From Candidatus Acetothermia bacterium (GTDB lineage: Bacteria; Bipolaricaulota; Bipolaricaulia; Bipolaricaulales; Bipolaricaulaceae): DNA of 18,043 bases. Below the pieces are notes generated by a model. The model did no database searches and was not told the DNA's origin. It was given only the letters and a program-made list of their open reading frames with translations. Below are positions 1 through 8,119 of the stretch, piece after piece. A program made the position numbers and the translations under genes. Positions within the stretch are counted from its first letter, which is position 1. Each line of letters opens with the position of its first letter. The DNA lies in assembly GCA_023255835.1 (NCBI GenBank), contig JAGDVW010000088.1, positions 1 to 18,043 of the forward strand. Direction: 5' to 3'.

Positions 1-905
1 ATCCCTAGCCCAAGGTCGATCCACAGGGCCCACCATGGCCCATATATCACCAGGGCCAAAAGGACCATGAGGGCAAGGAAGGATAGTTTCCCGCCCTTTA
101 TTTCCCGAAACATCTCACGGATCCCGCCTGTGTACCAGCGCAAAAATTGTCCAAAGAGATCCGAAAGGGTGGGCGCATATTGGATGAGGCAAGCCGGCCC
201 GCGCACGAATTTCGCAAAAAAGCCATGTTGAGCTAAGCGGTTCCCCAAATAAAAGTCGTCCACCAGGGTTTTCGGGTCGAATTCCCCGGCCTTTTCCAGG
301 GCCTCCCGGCGCAGGAAAAGCCCGCAGGTCATGAAAACCGGCCGCCAAAAAAGGCCGGAGAACACAAACGCCTTGGTCATAGCGAAGAAAAGTTCTTGGA
401 TGGTTACGGCAAAGCCCCGCTCCCGGTTGTAGGGGGCGAAATCCGCGTAGACCACGGGATTTTCAGGGTGGGAGGCCAAGGACCGGTAAAACCGGAGGGC
501 CTCGGCATCCAGGCGGGCGTCGGCATCGAGGAAGAGGAGGACTTCCCCGGTGGCCCGGCGAATGGCCTGGTTGAGGGCCGCGGGCTTTCCCCTCCTTTCC
601 TCGTCTTTGAGCACCAAGAGTTGGGGAAGCTCCTGGGACAAGGCGGCGAGGATTTCCGGGGTGCGGTCGGTGGAGGCATCTACCACGATCATTTCCGCGT
701 CCGGCGCGGCTTGGACCAGGGTGTGCACGGTGTTTTCGATTACCGCCTCCTCATCGCGGCTGGCGATGATCACCGAAAGTTTCGCCGGCTCAGCGGTGTG
801 AGCCACCGCCTTCCGTAGGGTCCGGAAATTCTTCCAAAGCCCAAGGAGGGCAAGGATGATCCCCAACACCAGTCCGCAGCCCAAACTGATGAAGGTAGGG
901 TTCAT
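1..905 (-). CDS. Membrane-associated family 2 glycosyltransferase, 3' end outside window
   Basis: The reading frame runs open from an ATG at 905-903 to the window edge, giving 301 codons; the C-terminus is missing. Residues 5-23 form a hydrophobic helix, followed by a GT-A nucleotide-sugar domain. That domain has [10 protein letters not shown] (44-53), a VVDAST strand (74-79), the metal-binding FLDADA motif (D127, D129), a likely catalytic acidic pair VDD (215-217) and QFLRW (253-257), which matches the QxxRW motif of processive or membrane GT2 enzymes. A second hydrophobic segment starts near residue 274. The expected role is transfer of a sugar from a nucleotide-sugar donor to a lipid or polymer acceptor at the inner membrane. 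Donor and acceptor cannot be told from sequence; ceramide-glucosyltransferase-like or carotenoid/hopanoid glycosyltransferases share this layout. The start overlaps the leuS stop as ATGA, so translation is probably coupled to leuS. Confidence 0.9.
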   Translation of the reverse strand, partial: MNPTFISLGCGLVLGIILALLGLWKNFRTLRKAVAHTAEPAKLSVIIASRDEEAVIENTVHTLVQAAPDAEMIVVDASTDRTPEILAALSQELPQLLVLKDEERRGKPAALNQAIRRATGEVLLFLDADARLDAEALRFYRSLASHPENPVVYADFAPYNRERGFAVTIQELFFAMTKAFVFSGLFWRPVFMTCGLFLRREALEKAGEFDPKTLVDDFYLGNRLAQHGFFAKFVRGPACLIQYAPTLSDLFGQFLRWYTGGIREMFREIKGGKLSFLALMVLLALVIYGPWWALWIDLGLG

Positions 906-3787
906 CTAGCTACAATGGAGACGAGCTTCTCCGGGACGGCGATGACCTTCTCCACCTTTAAGCCCTGCAGGCGCACCTGCACTTCAGGGTGGGCGAGGAC
1001 GAACGCCTCCAAGGTTTTGGGGTCCGCCGCCTTGTTCCGGGGGAGGCGTAGGCGGGCCCGCACCTTGCCGTTTATCTGCACAGGGATCTCCACCTCCGCC
1101 TCCTCCAGGGCCTTGGGGTCGTACTCCGGCCAGGGCGTCTCCAAAACGGCCTTCCCCTCGCCCAAGCGATGCCAAAGCTCTTCGCACACGAAGGGGGTGA
1201 AGGGCGAAAGGAGGAGGATCAAGTCCCGAAGCGAGCGGCGAAGGAGTTTGGGATCGGGATTTTCTTCCTCGGTATAGGCGGAAAGTTCATTTGTGAACTC
1301 CATGATCGCCGCCACCGCTGTGTTCAGGGCGAGCCTTCCCTCAAACTCCTCGGTGACCTTTTTGATGGTGGCGTGAAGCTTGGCCCAAATCGCCTGCTCT
1401 TTGGGGCCGAAGGTTTCCGGGTCCGGCTCCGCCTGCACCCCTGCCGTCCGTTCCAGGATATCCAGGGCTAAGTTCCAAAAACGGTTGAGGAAACGCCAGC
1501 AGCCCCGCACCCCTTCTTCACTCCACTCGATTTCCCTCTCCGGAGGCCCCATGAACAGGGTGTAAAGCCGCTCGGTATCTGCCCCATATTGGGCAATGAG
1601 TTCATCGGGCGAGACCACGTTCTTTTTGGATTTGGACATGGCCACTACGGAGACCACGAGCTCCGCCCCGCATTTGGGACAGCGGTTCCCTTCCGCCACC
1701 TCTTTCGGGGGAATCCAGTGATGGGCGGGGCACCAGTAGGCCGGGTAGGTCACCATCCCCTGGGTGAAAAGGCGCCTAAACGGCTCATCGAAGGAAAGAA
1801 GCCCAAGGTCATGGAGGAATTTTGTGATGAACCGAGAGTAAAGGAGGTGGAGGATGGCGTGTTCCACCCCGCCCACGTAGAGATCCACAGGAAGCCACTT
1901 ATTCACGAGCTCAGGATCGAAGGGCCTGGTCTCGTCTTTGGGGGAGATGTAGCGTAGGAAATACCAAGAGGAATCGACGAAGGTGTCCATGGTGTCCGTA
2001 TCCCGCCGGGCGGGGCCGCCGCAGCGGGGACAGGTGGTGGGGATGAACTCCGGGATATCCGCAAGCCCGAGCTTTCCAATCCGGTTCACCTCGGGGAGCT
2101 TCACGGGGAGATCTTTTTCCGGGACGGGGACAATGCCACAGCGGGGACAATGGATCATGGGGATGGGCGCGCCCCAATAGCGCTGACGGGAGATGAGCCA
2201 ATCCCGGAGTTTGTAGGTGACCGTGCCTTTTCCGAGCCCTTTTTCCTCAAGCCAGGCCACTGTGCGCGAAATCGCCGCGCTCCCGGGCGTCCCCGAAAGG
2301 GGGCCGGAATTTACCATTTTCCCATATTCCGCATGGAAAAGAAGATCCCGCAGGAAAGAGATCTCCCACAGGGCCTCCGCCACCGTGCGCTTTCCTTTGA
2401 GGTCAGAGGCGCGCTCCAAAAGCTTCCCGAGGGCGCGTCGTTCCTCGGCGAGGGAACCGATGTTCACGATCTCCTCGGGGAAGACGAGGCGCCAACCCTC
2501 GCCCACCACCGCCCCCCACCCTTCCGGCCGGAGGTGCTTCTGGAGAATATTCGCGACCTGATCGGTCTTTTCCGCGGGGAAGTGCAGGGAAGCCCCGTCT
2601 CCCCTGATCTCCACGGCGACCCCTGCTTCCTTTAGGGCGGGGAGGAAGGTTTCCCGGTAAAGGCCGGCGGGGACGAAGGCTTTTCCTTGCTCACCCGGAT
2701 GGGCGATCACCGGGATCACCGGAAGCCCGTATTTCAAGGCGAAGAGGAAGTCCCGCTCGTCGTGGGCGGGGACGCCCATAATCGCGCCGGTCCCGTAGCC
2801 GAGGAGGACGTAATCCGCGATCCAAATGGGGATGCGTTCGCCTGTGGCGGGGTTGAGGGCGTAGGTGCCCAAGAAAGCCCCGGTTTTCTCCTTTTCCGTG
2901 GAGGTGCGTTCGACCTCGGTGAGGCGCTCCGTGGCCTCTTGGTAAGCCCGGATCTCGCTCTTTCGGTCAGGGGCGGTGAGCTCGGGCACCAAGGGGTGTT
3001 CGGGGGCTAAGACGAGGAAGGTCGCCCCCCAGAGGGTATCGGGCCTCGTGGTGAAAACCGTGATCTCTTGGCCTCCTTCCGCGCGAAAGATTATTTCCGC
3101 GCCCTCCGAACGGCCGATCCAGTTCTCCTGCATCTTCTTCACGTGTTCGGGCCAGTCGAGCTTTGCCAGATCCCGAAGGAGCCGCTCGGCATAGGCCGTG
3201 ATCTTGAAATACCACTGCTCAAGTTCCCGTTTTTCCACCGGGGAGTTGCAGCGCCAGCAGCGGCCGCTTATCACCTGCTCGTTGGCGAGCACCACCTCAC
3301 AATGGGGGCACCAGTTGACCTTGCCCTTGGCCCGATAAGCGAGGCCCTTTTCGTAGAGCTTCAAAAAAAGCCACTGGGTCCACTTGTAGTAATCCGGCTC
3401 GCAGGTGGCGATCTCCCTGTCCCAGTCGTACTCCACCCCCCAGGCCCGGAATTGGCGTTTGAACTCCTGGATGTTGCGCCAGGTCCAGTCCCGGGGGTGC
3501 ACGCCCTGTTCAATGGCCGCGTTCTCCGCGGGAAGGCCGAAGGCGTCCCAGCCCATGGGGTTGAGGACGTTCCAGCCCCGCATGAGGAGGAAGCGCACGA
3601 TGGCATCGCCCAGGATGTAGTTTCGTCCATGGCCGGCATGGAGCTTCCCCGAAGGGTAGGGGAACATGTTCAGGTAATAGAACTTTTTGCGGGTGTCGTG
3701 GATTTTGGCCTTGAAGAACCCGCGCTCGCGCCAAAAGTCCCGCCATTTTTCTTCGATTTCTTGAGGATTGTAGGGTTCGCGGCTCAC
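902..3787 (-). CDS. leuS: Leucyl-tRNA synthetase (class I, bacterial type, enlarged editing region)
   Basis: Charges tRNA-Leu with leucine in the cytoplasm. With the GTG start at 3787 it is 961 residues, longer than typical bacterial enzymes (about 820-880). The class I signatures are HAGH (50-53, the HIGH box) and MSKSK (717-721, the KMSKS loop). Zinc-binding cysteine pairs lie at 160/163 and 177/180, 547/550 and 586/589, and a CxxHH/CxxC cluster at 686-706. The CP1 editing domain follows the first zinc module and keeps the threonine-rich TTRPDT (246-251) and AHDERD (341-346), so post-transfer editing should work. About 115 extra residues sit near 370-490, before the MVNSG segment. The GTG start is chosen because GGAGG lies 6 nt upstream and it overlaps the stop of the preceding gene as GTGA. 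An upstream extension of 41 residues is low-complexity and lies inside the phosphohexomutase gene. Confidence 0.97.
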   Translation of the reverse strand: MSREPYNPQEIEEKWRDFWRERGFFKAKIHDTRKKFYYLNMFPYPSGKLHAGHGRNYILGDAIVRFLLMRGWNVLNPMGWDAFGLPAENAAIEQGVHPRDWTWRNIQEFKRQFRAWGVEYDWDREIATCEPDYYKWTQWLFLKLYEKGLAYRAKGKVNWCPHCEVVLANEQVISGRCWRCNSPVEKRELEQWYFKITAYAERLLRDLAKLDWPEHVKKMQENWIGRSEGAEIIFRAEGGQEITVFTTRPDTLWGATFLVLAPEHPLVPELTAPDRKSEIRAYQEATERLTEVERTSTEKEKTGAFLGTYALNPATGERIPIWIADYVLLGYGTGAIMGVPAHDERDFLFALKYGLPVIPVIAHPGEQGKAFVPAGLYRETFLPALKEAGVAVEIRGDGASLHFPAEKTDQVANILQKHLRPEGWGAVVGEGWRLVFPEEIVNIGSLAEERRALGKLLERASDLKGKRTVAEALWEISFLRDLLFHAEYGKMVNSGPLSGTPGSAAISRTVAWLEEKGLGKGTVTYKLRDWLISRQRYWGAPIPMIHCPRCGIVPVPEKDLPVKLPEVNRIGKLGLADIPEFIPTTCPRCGGPARRDTDTMDTFVDSSWYFLRYISPKDETRPFDPELVNKWLPVDLYVGGVEHAILHLLYSRFITKFLHDLGLLSFDEPFRRLFTQGMVTYPAYWCPAHHWIPPKEVAEGNRCPKCGAELVVSVVAMSKSKKNVVSPDELIAQYGADTERLYTLFMGPPEREIEWSEEGVRGCWRFLNRFWNLALDILERTAGVQAEPDPETFGPKEQAIWAKLHATIKKVTEEFEGRLALNTAVAAIMEFTNELSAYTEEENPDPKLLRRSLRDLILLLSPFTPFVCEELWHRLGEGKAVLETPWPEYDPKALEEAEVEIPVQINGKVRARLRLPRNKAADPKTLEAFVLAHPEVQVRLQGLKVEKVIAVPEKLVSIVAR

Positions 3788-5238
3788 AGGAGGCCTCCTT
3801 TCACCAGATCCTCCGCGGCGTCCAAAACCTTCTGCACCTCTTTGGGATCGTCCATCTCGCAATAGAGGCGAAGGATGGGCTCGGTGCCCGAGGCGCGGAG
3901 GAGAAGCCAACCCCGAGGGAAGCGGAGCTTAATCCCATCGAGGTCCTCGATTTTTCGCACCGCGTGCCCGGCCAGGCTTTCCGGTGGGTTTTGGCTGAGC
4001 TTCTCCACGATTTCCAGGCGATGGGGAAGGTGTAGATCCCGGCGGGAGTAATAGTGTGGGCCCATCTGGGCGAAAAGCTCCTCCACCAGGGCGGAGAGGG
4101 GTTTCCCCGTGGTGGCCACGAGCTCGAGGAGGAGGAGATTGGAGAGGATCCCATCGCGCTCGGGAAGATGCCAGGCGTAGCCGTAACCGCCGGACTCCTC
4201 CCCGGCGAAAACCGCCTCCCCCTTCACCAGCCCCTCCACCGCCCATTTGAAGCCGATTTTGATCTCCCGGCAAGGGACCCCGGCCTCATCCGCGAGCTTT
4301 TGCACCATGTCGGTGAGGGCGAAGGATTTGAGGACAGGTCCTTTGATCCCCCGGTTTTTGAAGAGGTGCCAAAGGAGGAGGGAGGCGGTGCGGTGGGTAT
4401 CGAGGAAATCCCCCTCCTCGTCCATGCCGGCGGCGCGATCGCCGTCCCCATCGGTGACGAGGCCCACGATGATCCTCCCCCGCACCCGGCCGCGCAGCCC
4501 CCGGATCACCGCCCGCAAAGGCCCCATGTTCTCCGCGATCGGCTCCGGCTTCTTCCCCCCAAAAAGCGGGTCCCTTCCGGAACGGATGGCCACATGGGGG
4601 ATGCGCAGCTCCCGCAGGATCGTGGCAAGATAGCCTTGGGCTGAGCCGTACATGGCATCCACCACGGGGAAAAGGGGGGCCCGGCGAAGGAGGTTCAAAT
4701 CCACGGCCTTCCGCGCCTTCTCCAGATAGCTTTCGCGGATGGCCCTGGTCGGCACCTCTTTCTCCTCAAGAAGAGGGGGCGCGGGAGGAAGGCGGGCCTC
4801 GATCTCTTTTGTGATCTCTTCGGTAGCCGAGCCGCCGTATTCCGGCTTGAATTTCACCCCGTTGTATTCCGGGGGGTTGTGGGAGGCGGTGATCATCACC
4901 CCGCCCGCGAGGTTTTCCTCCCGCACGAAAAGGGAGAGGGCTGGGGTGGGCACGGGCTCGGGGGTGATCCAAGCGGGGACCCCCCTTGTGAGCAGGGCCC
5001 GAGCCAATTCCGCGGCGAAATCCCGGGAGAGAAAACGAGTATCGTAGCCCACCAAAACCCCGGCCTCCGCCGGGCGAAGCGCCACCCCCCACTCCTGGTA
5101 AACCTCGAGCTCTTTCCGCTTTTGGTCTTGGAGGAACGAGGCCAAGGCAAAACCGACCCGGGCCACGTTGGCGAACGTGAAGTCCCGGGCGATCACCCCC
5201 CGCCAGCCATCGGTGCCGAACCGGATTTCCTCGCTCAC
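3784..5238 (-). CDS. Phosphoglucomutase-like alpha-D-phosphohexomutase
   Basis: 484 residues, about the usual length. It interconverts hexose 1- and 6-phosphates, feeding glycolysis and nucleotide-sugar synthesis for the envelope. All four family loops are visible: the phosphoserine loop TASHNPP with S119, the metal loop DGDGDR (263-268), the sugar-recognition loop GEESGG (346-351), and the phosphate-binding loop RASGTEP (448-454). GEESGG resembles phosphoglucomutases more than the GEMSGH of phosphomannomutases, so glucose phosphate is the likelier substrate, though dual use is common in this family. The start is GTG at 5238, preceded by AAAGGA six bases upstream, and it overlaps the stop of the small upstream gene as GTGA. 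Its own stop overlaps the leuS start. A gene symbol (pgm, pgcA or manB) cannot be chosen safely. Confidence 0.93.
   Translation of the reverse strand: MSEEIRFGTDGWRGVIARDFTFANVARVGFALASFLQDQKRKELEVYQEWGVALRPAEAGVLVGYDTRFLSRDFAAELARALLTRGVPAWITPEPVPTPALSLFVREENLAGGVMITASHNPPEYNGVKFKPEYGGSATEEITKEIEARLPPAPPLLEEKEVPTRAIRESYLEKARKAVDLNLLRRAPLFPVVDAMYGSAQGYLATILRELRIPHVAIRSGRDPLFGGKKPEPIAENMGPLRAVIRGLRGRVRGRIIVGLVTDGDGDRAAGMDEEGDFLDTHRTASLLLWHLFKNRGIKGPVLKSFALTDMVQKLADEAGVPCREIKIGFKWAVEGLVKGEAVFAGEESGGYGYAWHLPERDGILSNLLLLELVATTGKPLSALVEELFAQMGPHYYSRRDLHLPHRLEIVEKLSQNPPESLAGHAVRKIEDLDGIKLRFPRGWLLLRASGTEPILRLYCEMDDPKEVQKVLDAAEDLVKGGLL
3794..3798 (-). promoter_or_regulatory. Ribosome binding site of leuS
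   Basis: Minus-strand GGAGG sits 6 nt before the GTG at 3787 and settles the leuS start. It lies within the last codons of the phosphohexomutase gene and inside a perfect 12-bp palindrome (3788-3799). Confidence 0.75.
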
Positions 5239-5471
5239 TTTCTATCCTTTCGCCGGGATCTTCCGAAATCCACCCGTTCTATATGGGGTGGGATCTTCAC
5301 CCCGTCGCTTTCCAAAAGCTCCACAATGAGGTCCACGGGGATCGCCGTCTCCAGCCAAAGGTCTTGCACGGAGACAACCCCGTTGCGCACGGGGACGCGC
5401 TCAAAAGCCTTCTCCAAGGCCCGGCAATAGCTCTCCCTCAGCCGGGCCCACTCCTCCTCAAGCTCTGCCAT
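5235..5471 (-). CDS. Small conserved-looking protein of unknown function (78 aa)
   Basis: I do not recognise this family. The ATG at 5471 lies one base after the stop of the DUF4139 gene, and the gene ends overlapping the phosphohexomutase start, so it sits in the chain of coupled genes. The protein begins with an acidic amphipathic helix (residues 1-25), then a short strand (27-35), then DLWLETAIPVDLIVELLES (37-55). The last of these looks like a helix-turn-helix with PV at the turn. It ends in a very basic tail (RSRRKDRK, 71-78). A small winged-helix or nucleic-acid-binding adaptor is possible but is only inferred from this pattern. A longer reading frame upstream (start 5537) lies wholly inside the DUF4139 gene, and its extra residues are Pro/Arg-rich, so I rejected it. 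Confidence 0.75.
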   Translation of the reverse strand: MAELEEEWARLRESYCRALEKAFERVPVRNGVVSVQDLWLETAIPVDLIVELLESDGVKIPPHIERVDFGRSRRKDRK

Positions 5472-5472
5472 C

Positions 5473-6681
5473 TTAGTAGTGCCATTCCACCGTGTATTCC
5501 AGGGAGGCCTCCCCCTCCGCTGGCACGGGGACCGCAAATTTTACCCGCTGAGCATCGAGGACCTCATAGGGCAAGGAGGAGTTCAAAATCCGCCAATATC
5601 CGGAGAGGGTCTCGATGACCTCGACCTCCACCCCTTCACTTTTCGCGGAGTTCAGGGTTATCCGCCAAGTTTCGCGGAAGAGATCTTCCCCGATGCGTTC
5701 CCGCTTGATTTGGGTGCGCCGGCCTTGAACATCGAAGGCTGCCCCTAAAAAGAGCTCCGCGTCCCGCCCCTTCGGGAGGTAAGGGATGGTATCGGCGCCC
5801 ACGAAGATGCCGTCCGCATAAAGGCGGATCTCCCCTCCGGGGAGGATCGCTTCACCTGTATTGAACTGAATTCTGACCTCCACGGGCCCCCCGCTGAACC
5901 GATAGAACTTCCGCGCGGGAAGCTCGGCCTGGACCAAGGGGATGACCACATCCCCTTTGGGGAGGTCCCAGGTCCCGGGGAGGTCGTACCGGTAGTATTC
6001 GAAGGCCGCGAAAGGTTGGGCTTCGGGTTGGGCGGCGAGGGCCCGGAGGGTTAGGGTTCCCTCGGGCCTCCGTATTTCCCCGGCCACCAAGGTCACCGCG
6101 GCCTTGGGGAATTCCACCCCTGTGGCGTTTTGGACCAGGGCCTTCCCCAGGATCCTCAAACTGTTTCCCGAAAAATCCGCGTCATACGTGATCTTCCAGC
6201 CGAGGCCGGAGGTGAGGTACCGGAACCGCAGGGTTTTTTTCCCGGGCTCCGCGGCGCGGTAACGGAGGAGGGCTTGGGTTTTGGGAAGGGGTTGATAGGC
6301 CGGCCCGCGGAGCCAAAGGTAATCGCGGATCACCACCAAACCCTCCGCGGTTTCCAAAACGAGCCCGTCGCTAGAAAGCTCCCTAAGTATTCCCCGAAAA
6401 GCCCCAGCTTGGGTTTGGACGGTCACTTCCTTCCCCAGGAGCTCCGCTAGGCTCCACTTCGCAAAAGACAGGGGCTGAAGGCCGAGGATTTCCAGCCCCG
6501 CCACGGAAAAAGTTTCCCAAAGGATGCCCGCGGGGAAACCTGAGAGTTCCAGGGTTCCTTCCTCCAAAACGGGGAGGGTCCGGACCTCCTCAACCAAAGC
6601 CAAACCCGAGGAATAGAGCACCACCTGGGTTTGCCCGAAGGCCAAAGAGCCCACAAGCCCCAAAAGCCAAAGAACACTCAT
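5473..6681 (-). CDS. Exported DUF4139-domain protein
   Basis: 402 residues. The N-terminus (1-16) is a short hydrophobic stretch ending AFG before QTQ, which looks like a signal peptide, although it lacks the usual positive residues. Residues 17-140 are beta-rich. From about 150 the sequence follows the DUF4139 pattern: a tyrosine/tryptophan-containing start (YLTSGLGWKITYDADF), a central FNTGEAILPGGEIRLYADG (273-291), FVGADTIPYLPKG (293-305), LGAAFDV (312-318), and a C-terminal beta domain ending LEYTVEWHY. DUF4139 proteins have no established biochemical activity; the group includes proteins annotated as MuiA/mucoidy inhibitor-like. The full MuiA layout also has an N-terminal DUF4140 and a coiled coil, and neither is evident here. 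The start is ATG at 6681 with GGGGTG five bases upstream. An envelope or secreted beta-sandwich role is an inference from the signal-like N-terminus. Confidence 0.85.
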   Translation of the reverse strand: MSVLWLLGLVGSLAFGQTQVVLYSSGLALVEEVRTLPVLEEGTLELSGFPAGILWETFSVAGLEILGLQPLSFAKWSLAELLGKEVTVQTQAGAFRGILRELSSDGLVLETAEGLVVIRDYLWLRGPAYQPLPKTQALLRYRAAEPGKKTLRFRYLTSGLGWKITYDADFSGNSLRILGKALVQNATGVEFPKAAVTLVAGEIRRPEGTLTLRALAAQPEAQPFAAFEYYRYDLPGTWDLPKGDVVIPLVQAELPARKFYRFSGGPVEVRIQFNTGEAILPGGEIRLYADGIFVGADTIPYLPKGRDAELFLGAAFDVQGRRTQIKRERIGEDLFRETWRITLNSAKSEGVEVEVIETLSGYWRILNSSLPYEVLDAQRVKFAVPVPAEGEASLEYTVEWHY

Positions 6682-6686
6682 GACAT

Positions 6687-6692
6687 CACCCC
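6687..6692 (-). promoter_or_regulatory. Ribosome binding site of the DUF4139 gene
   Basis: Minus-strand GGGGTG, five bases before ATG 6681, in the 21-base gap after the small upstream gene. It supports separate translation initiation here. Confidence 0.6.
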
Positions 6693-6702
6693 TTTGGGCA
6701 TC

Positions 6703-6912
6703 TTAACCTTCCCCAAGCTCCTCGAGCTCCCGCCTCACCGCGGCGATTTCCTCCTCCAGGTCCTTTTTGTAGCGCTCGAGCTCCTCGAGGTAGTCTTTAA
6801 GGAAGCGCCGATATTCTTCCCGGCTCCACCACCCAAAGCGGCCGGGGCCGAAACGGAAGAAGAAAAACGGGGGGAAGCCAAAACCGAAGGCACCATAGCG
6901 CCACCAGCGCAT
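6703..6912 (-). CDS. Small aromatic/glycine-rich coiled-coil protein (69 aa)
   Basis: I do not recognise a specific family. From the ATG at 6912 residues 1-30 are rich in Trp, Phe, Tyr and Gly (MRWWRYGAFGFGFPP, then a run of four Phe) with scattered Arg. Residues 31-69 are a highly charged helix of Glu, Lys and Leu that should form a coiled coil. GGGAGG at 6921-6926 lies eight bases before this ATG; in-frame GTG 6921 and ATG 6918 overlap or abut that site and are poorer choices. The layout recalls DUF5320-type small proteins, which have a glycine/aromatic head and a coiled-coil tail, but that is a resemblance in architecture only. The gene is 16 bases after hflX and 21 bases before the DUF4139 gene. 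The good ribosome site, non-random composition and tight packing argue it is real. Confidence 0.75.
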   Translation of the reverse strand: MRWWRYGAFGFGFPPFFFFRFGPGRFGWWSREEYRRFLKDYLEELERYKKDLEEEIAAVRRELEELGEG

Positions 6913-6920
6913 CCCCATCA

Positions 6921-6926
6921 CCTCCC
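6921..6926 (-). promoter_or_regulatory. Ribosome binding site of the 69-aa gene
   Basis: Minus-strand GGGAGG in the 16-base gap after the hflX stop. The spacing of eight bases favours ATG 6912 over the upstream GTG 6921 and ATG 6918. Confidence 0.65.
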
Positions 6927-6928
6927 GG

Positions 6929-8119
6929 TCAATGATACTGGGCTAGGGCGGTTTCCGTGGGCTTCCGTGGAAGAAGCTCAGCGATGAGGTGGCGGAGCTC
7001 CCTCAAGTTCTCCCCGGTTTTGGCGGAGACGAGGATCCCCGGCTGGACTTGGTCGAGGAGGCTTTCGGCGCGGGCCCAATCCTCAGGGGTGACGAGGAGG
7101 TCCATCTTGTTCAGGACATAGATGGCCGGGGGCCTTGGATCCTCGGGTTTCAACACCTCCTGGAACACCACGCGCCGCACCACCGCCAAGTGCTCCAGCG
7201 CCGCTGGTGAAGAAGCATCGATCACGAACAAAAGGAGGCTCGCTTCGCGGGCCGCTTCCAGGGTGGCGTGGAAGGCGGGGATGAGTTGGGGCGGGAGGTC
7301 TCGGATGAACCCCACTGTATCGGTCAAGAGGGCCGCGCGGCCATCGGGAAGGAGGGCCCGGCGGACTTTGGTATCCAGGGTGGCGAAGAGCTGATCGGCC
7401 ACGAAGGCGTCCCCGCGGGTGAGGGCGTTGAAGAGGGTGGATTTGCCGGAGTTCGTGTAGCCCAAAATGGCGATTTCCGGGGGGCCAAGGCGGCGGCGCC
7501 GAGACCTTCGGATCTCCCGGGCTTGCTCCGCCTCTTTCAACTCCCGTTCCAGGGCCTGGATGCGGCGGCGGATGGCCCGCCGGCTCTGCTCCAGGCGCGT
7601 CTCACCCGGACCCATGGTCCCCACAATTCCACCCGTGTCCGAAAGGGCTTTCCCCCAGCCGCGCAGCCGGGGGAGGAGGTACCGAAGCTGAGCGAGCTCC
7701 ACGGCCAAGGCCGCCTCCTTCGTGCCGGCATGGAGGGCGAAGATGTCCAAAATTAGCTGCGAGCGATCGATGATTTTGAGGCCCGTGAATTCCTCGAGGT
7801 TCCTGGCCTGGGCCGGTGTGAGCTCCACCCCGAAGATCAAGGTGTCCGCGGCCAAGTTCTTCGCTAGCTCAGAAACTTCCAGGACCTTGCCCTTTCCGAT
7901 GTAGGTGGCTGGATCCGGCCGCTCCCGCCGCTGCACGGTGGTCCCCACAACCACCACCCCCGCGGTCTTGGCCAATGCGGAGAGTTCGGAGAGCCTGCCG
8001 GCGGGGTCGAGGCCCGGTGGCACGACCTCGACGAGGATGGCCCTTTCGCCCCCGTAGATCCTGGCCCGTTTCCCCAGGTAATCCTCGATGACGAGGCGTC
8101 TTAGCCCTCTTCCTCCCAT
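6929..8119 (-). CDS. hflX: HflX GTPase (ribosome-associated)
   Basis: 396 residues. HflX binds the 50S subunit and splits stalled or stress-arrested 70S ribosomes using GTP. The N-terminal HflX-specific domain (about 20-185) contains YIGKGKV (73-79) and the conserved glycine loop GGIVGTMGPGETRLE (163-177). A basic coiled-coil linker follows, with a run of Arg at 204-210. The TRAFAC GTPase domain has G1 GYTNSGKST (220-228), the G2 region QLFATLDT, G3 DTVG (267-270), G4 NKMD (337-340) and G5 SAKTG (365-369), so it should be active. There is no sizeable C-terminal extension. ATG 8119 overlaps the end of murA by 19 bases and has no clear ribosome binding site; I see no better in-frame start before conserved sequence. 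Confidence 0.96.
   Translation of the reverse strand: MGGRGLRRLVIEDYLGKRARIYGGERAILVEVVPPGLDPAGRLSELSALAKTAGVVVVGTTVQRRERPDPATYIGKGKVLEVSELAKNLAADTLIFGVELTPAQARNLEEFTGLKIIDRSQLILDIFALHAGTKEAALAVELAQLRYLLPRLRGWGKALSDTGGIVGTMGPGETRLEQSRRAIRRRIQALERELKEAEQAREIRRSRRRRLGPPEIAILGYTNSGKSTLFNALTRGDAFVADQLFATLDTKVRRALLPDGRAALLTDTVGFIRDLPPQLIPAFHATLEAAREASLLLFVIDASSPAALEHLAVVRRVVFQEVLKPEDPRPPAIYVLNKMDLLVTPEDWARAESLLDQVQPGILVSAKTGENLRELRHLIAELLPRKPTETALAQYH

Noticed and set aside
3068..3865. Long plus-strand reading frame (265 codons) opposite leuS, and similar plus-strand frames at 14614-15441, 13756-14523 and 12465-13220
   Set aside because: They lie antisense to genes with unmistakable family motifs, have compositions typical of GC-rich antisense frames, show no recognisable domain, and have no gene-like spacing.
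3788..3910. 41-residue N-terminal extension of leuS
   Set aside because: It is Arg/Gly/Pro-rich, lies within the phosphohexomutase gene, and the GTG at 3787 has a good ribosome site and the family N-terminus.
7299..7327. TTGACC on the minus strand inside hflX, as a -35 box (also seen at 16573, 17345, 11594 and 17707)
   Set aside because: The sequence 16-18 bases downstream is GC-rich or otherwise not a -10 match in each case, and all lie within coding sequence.
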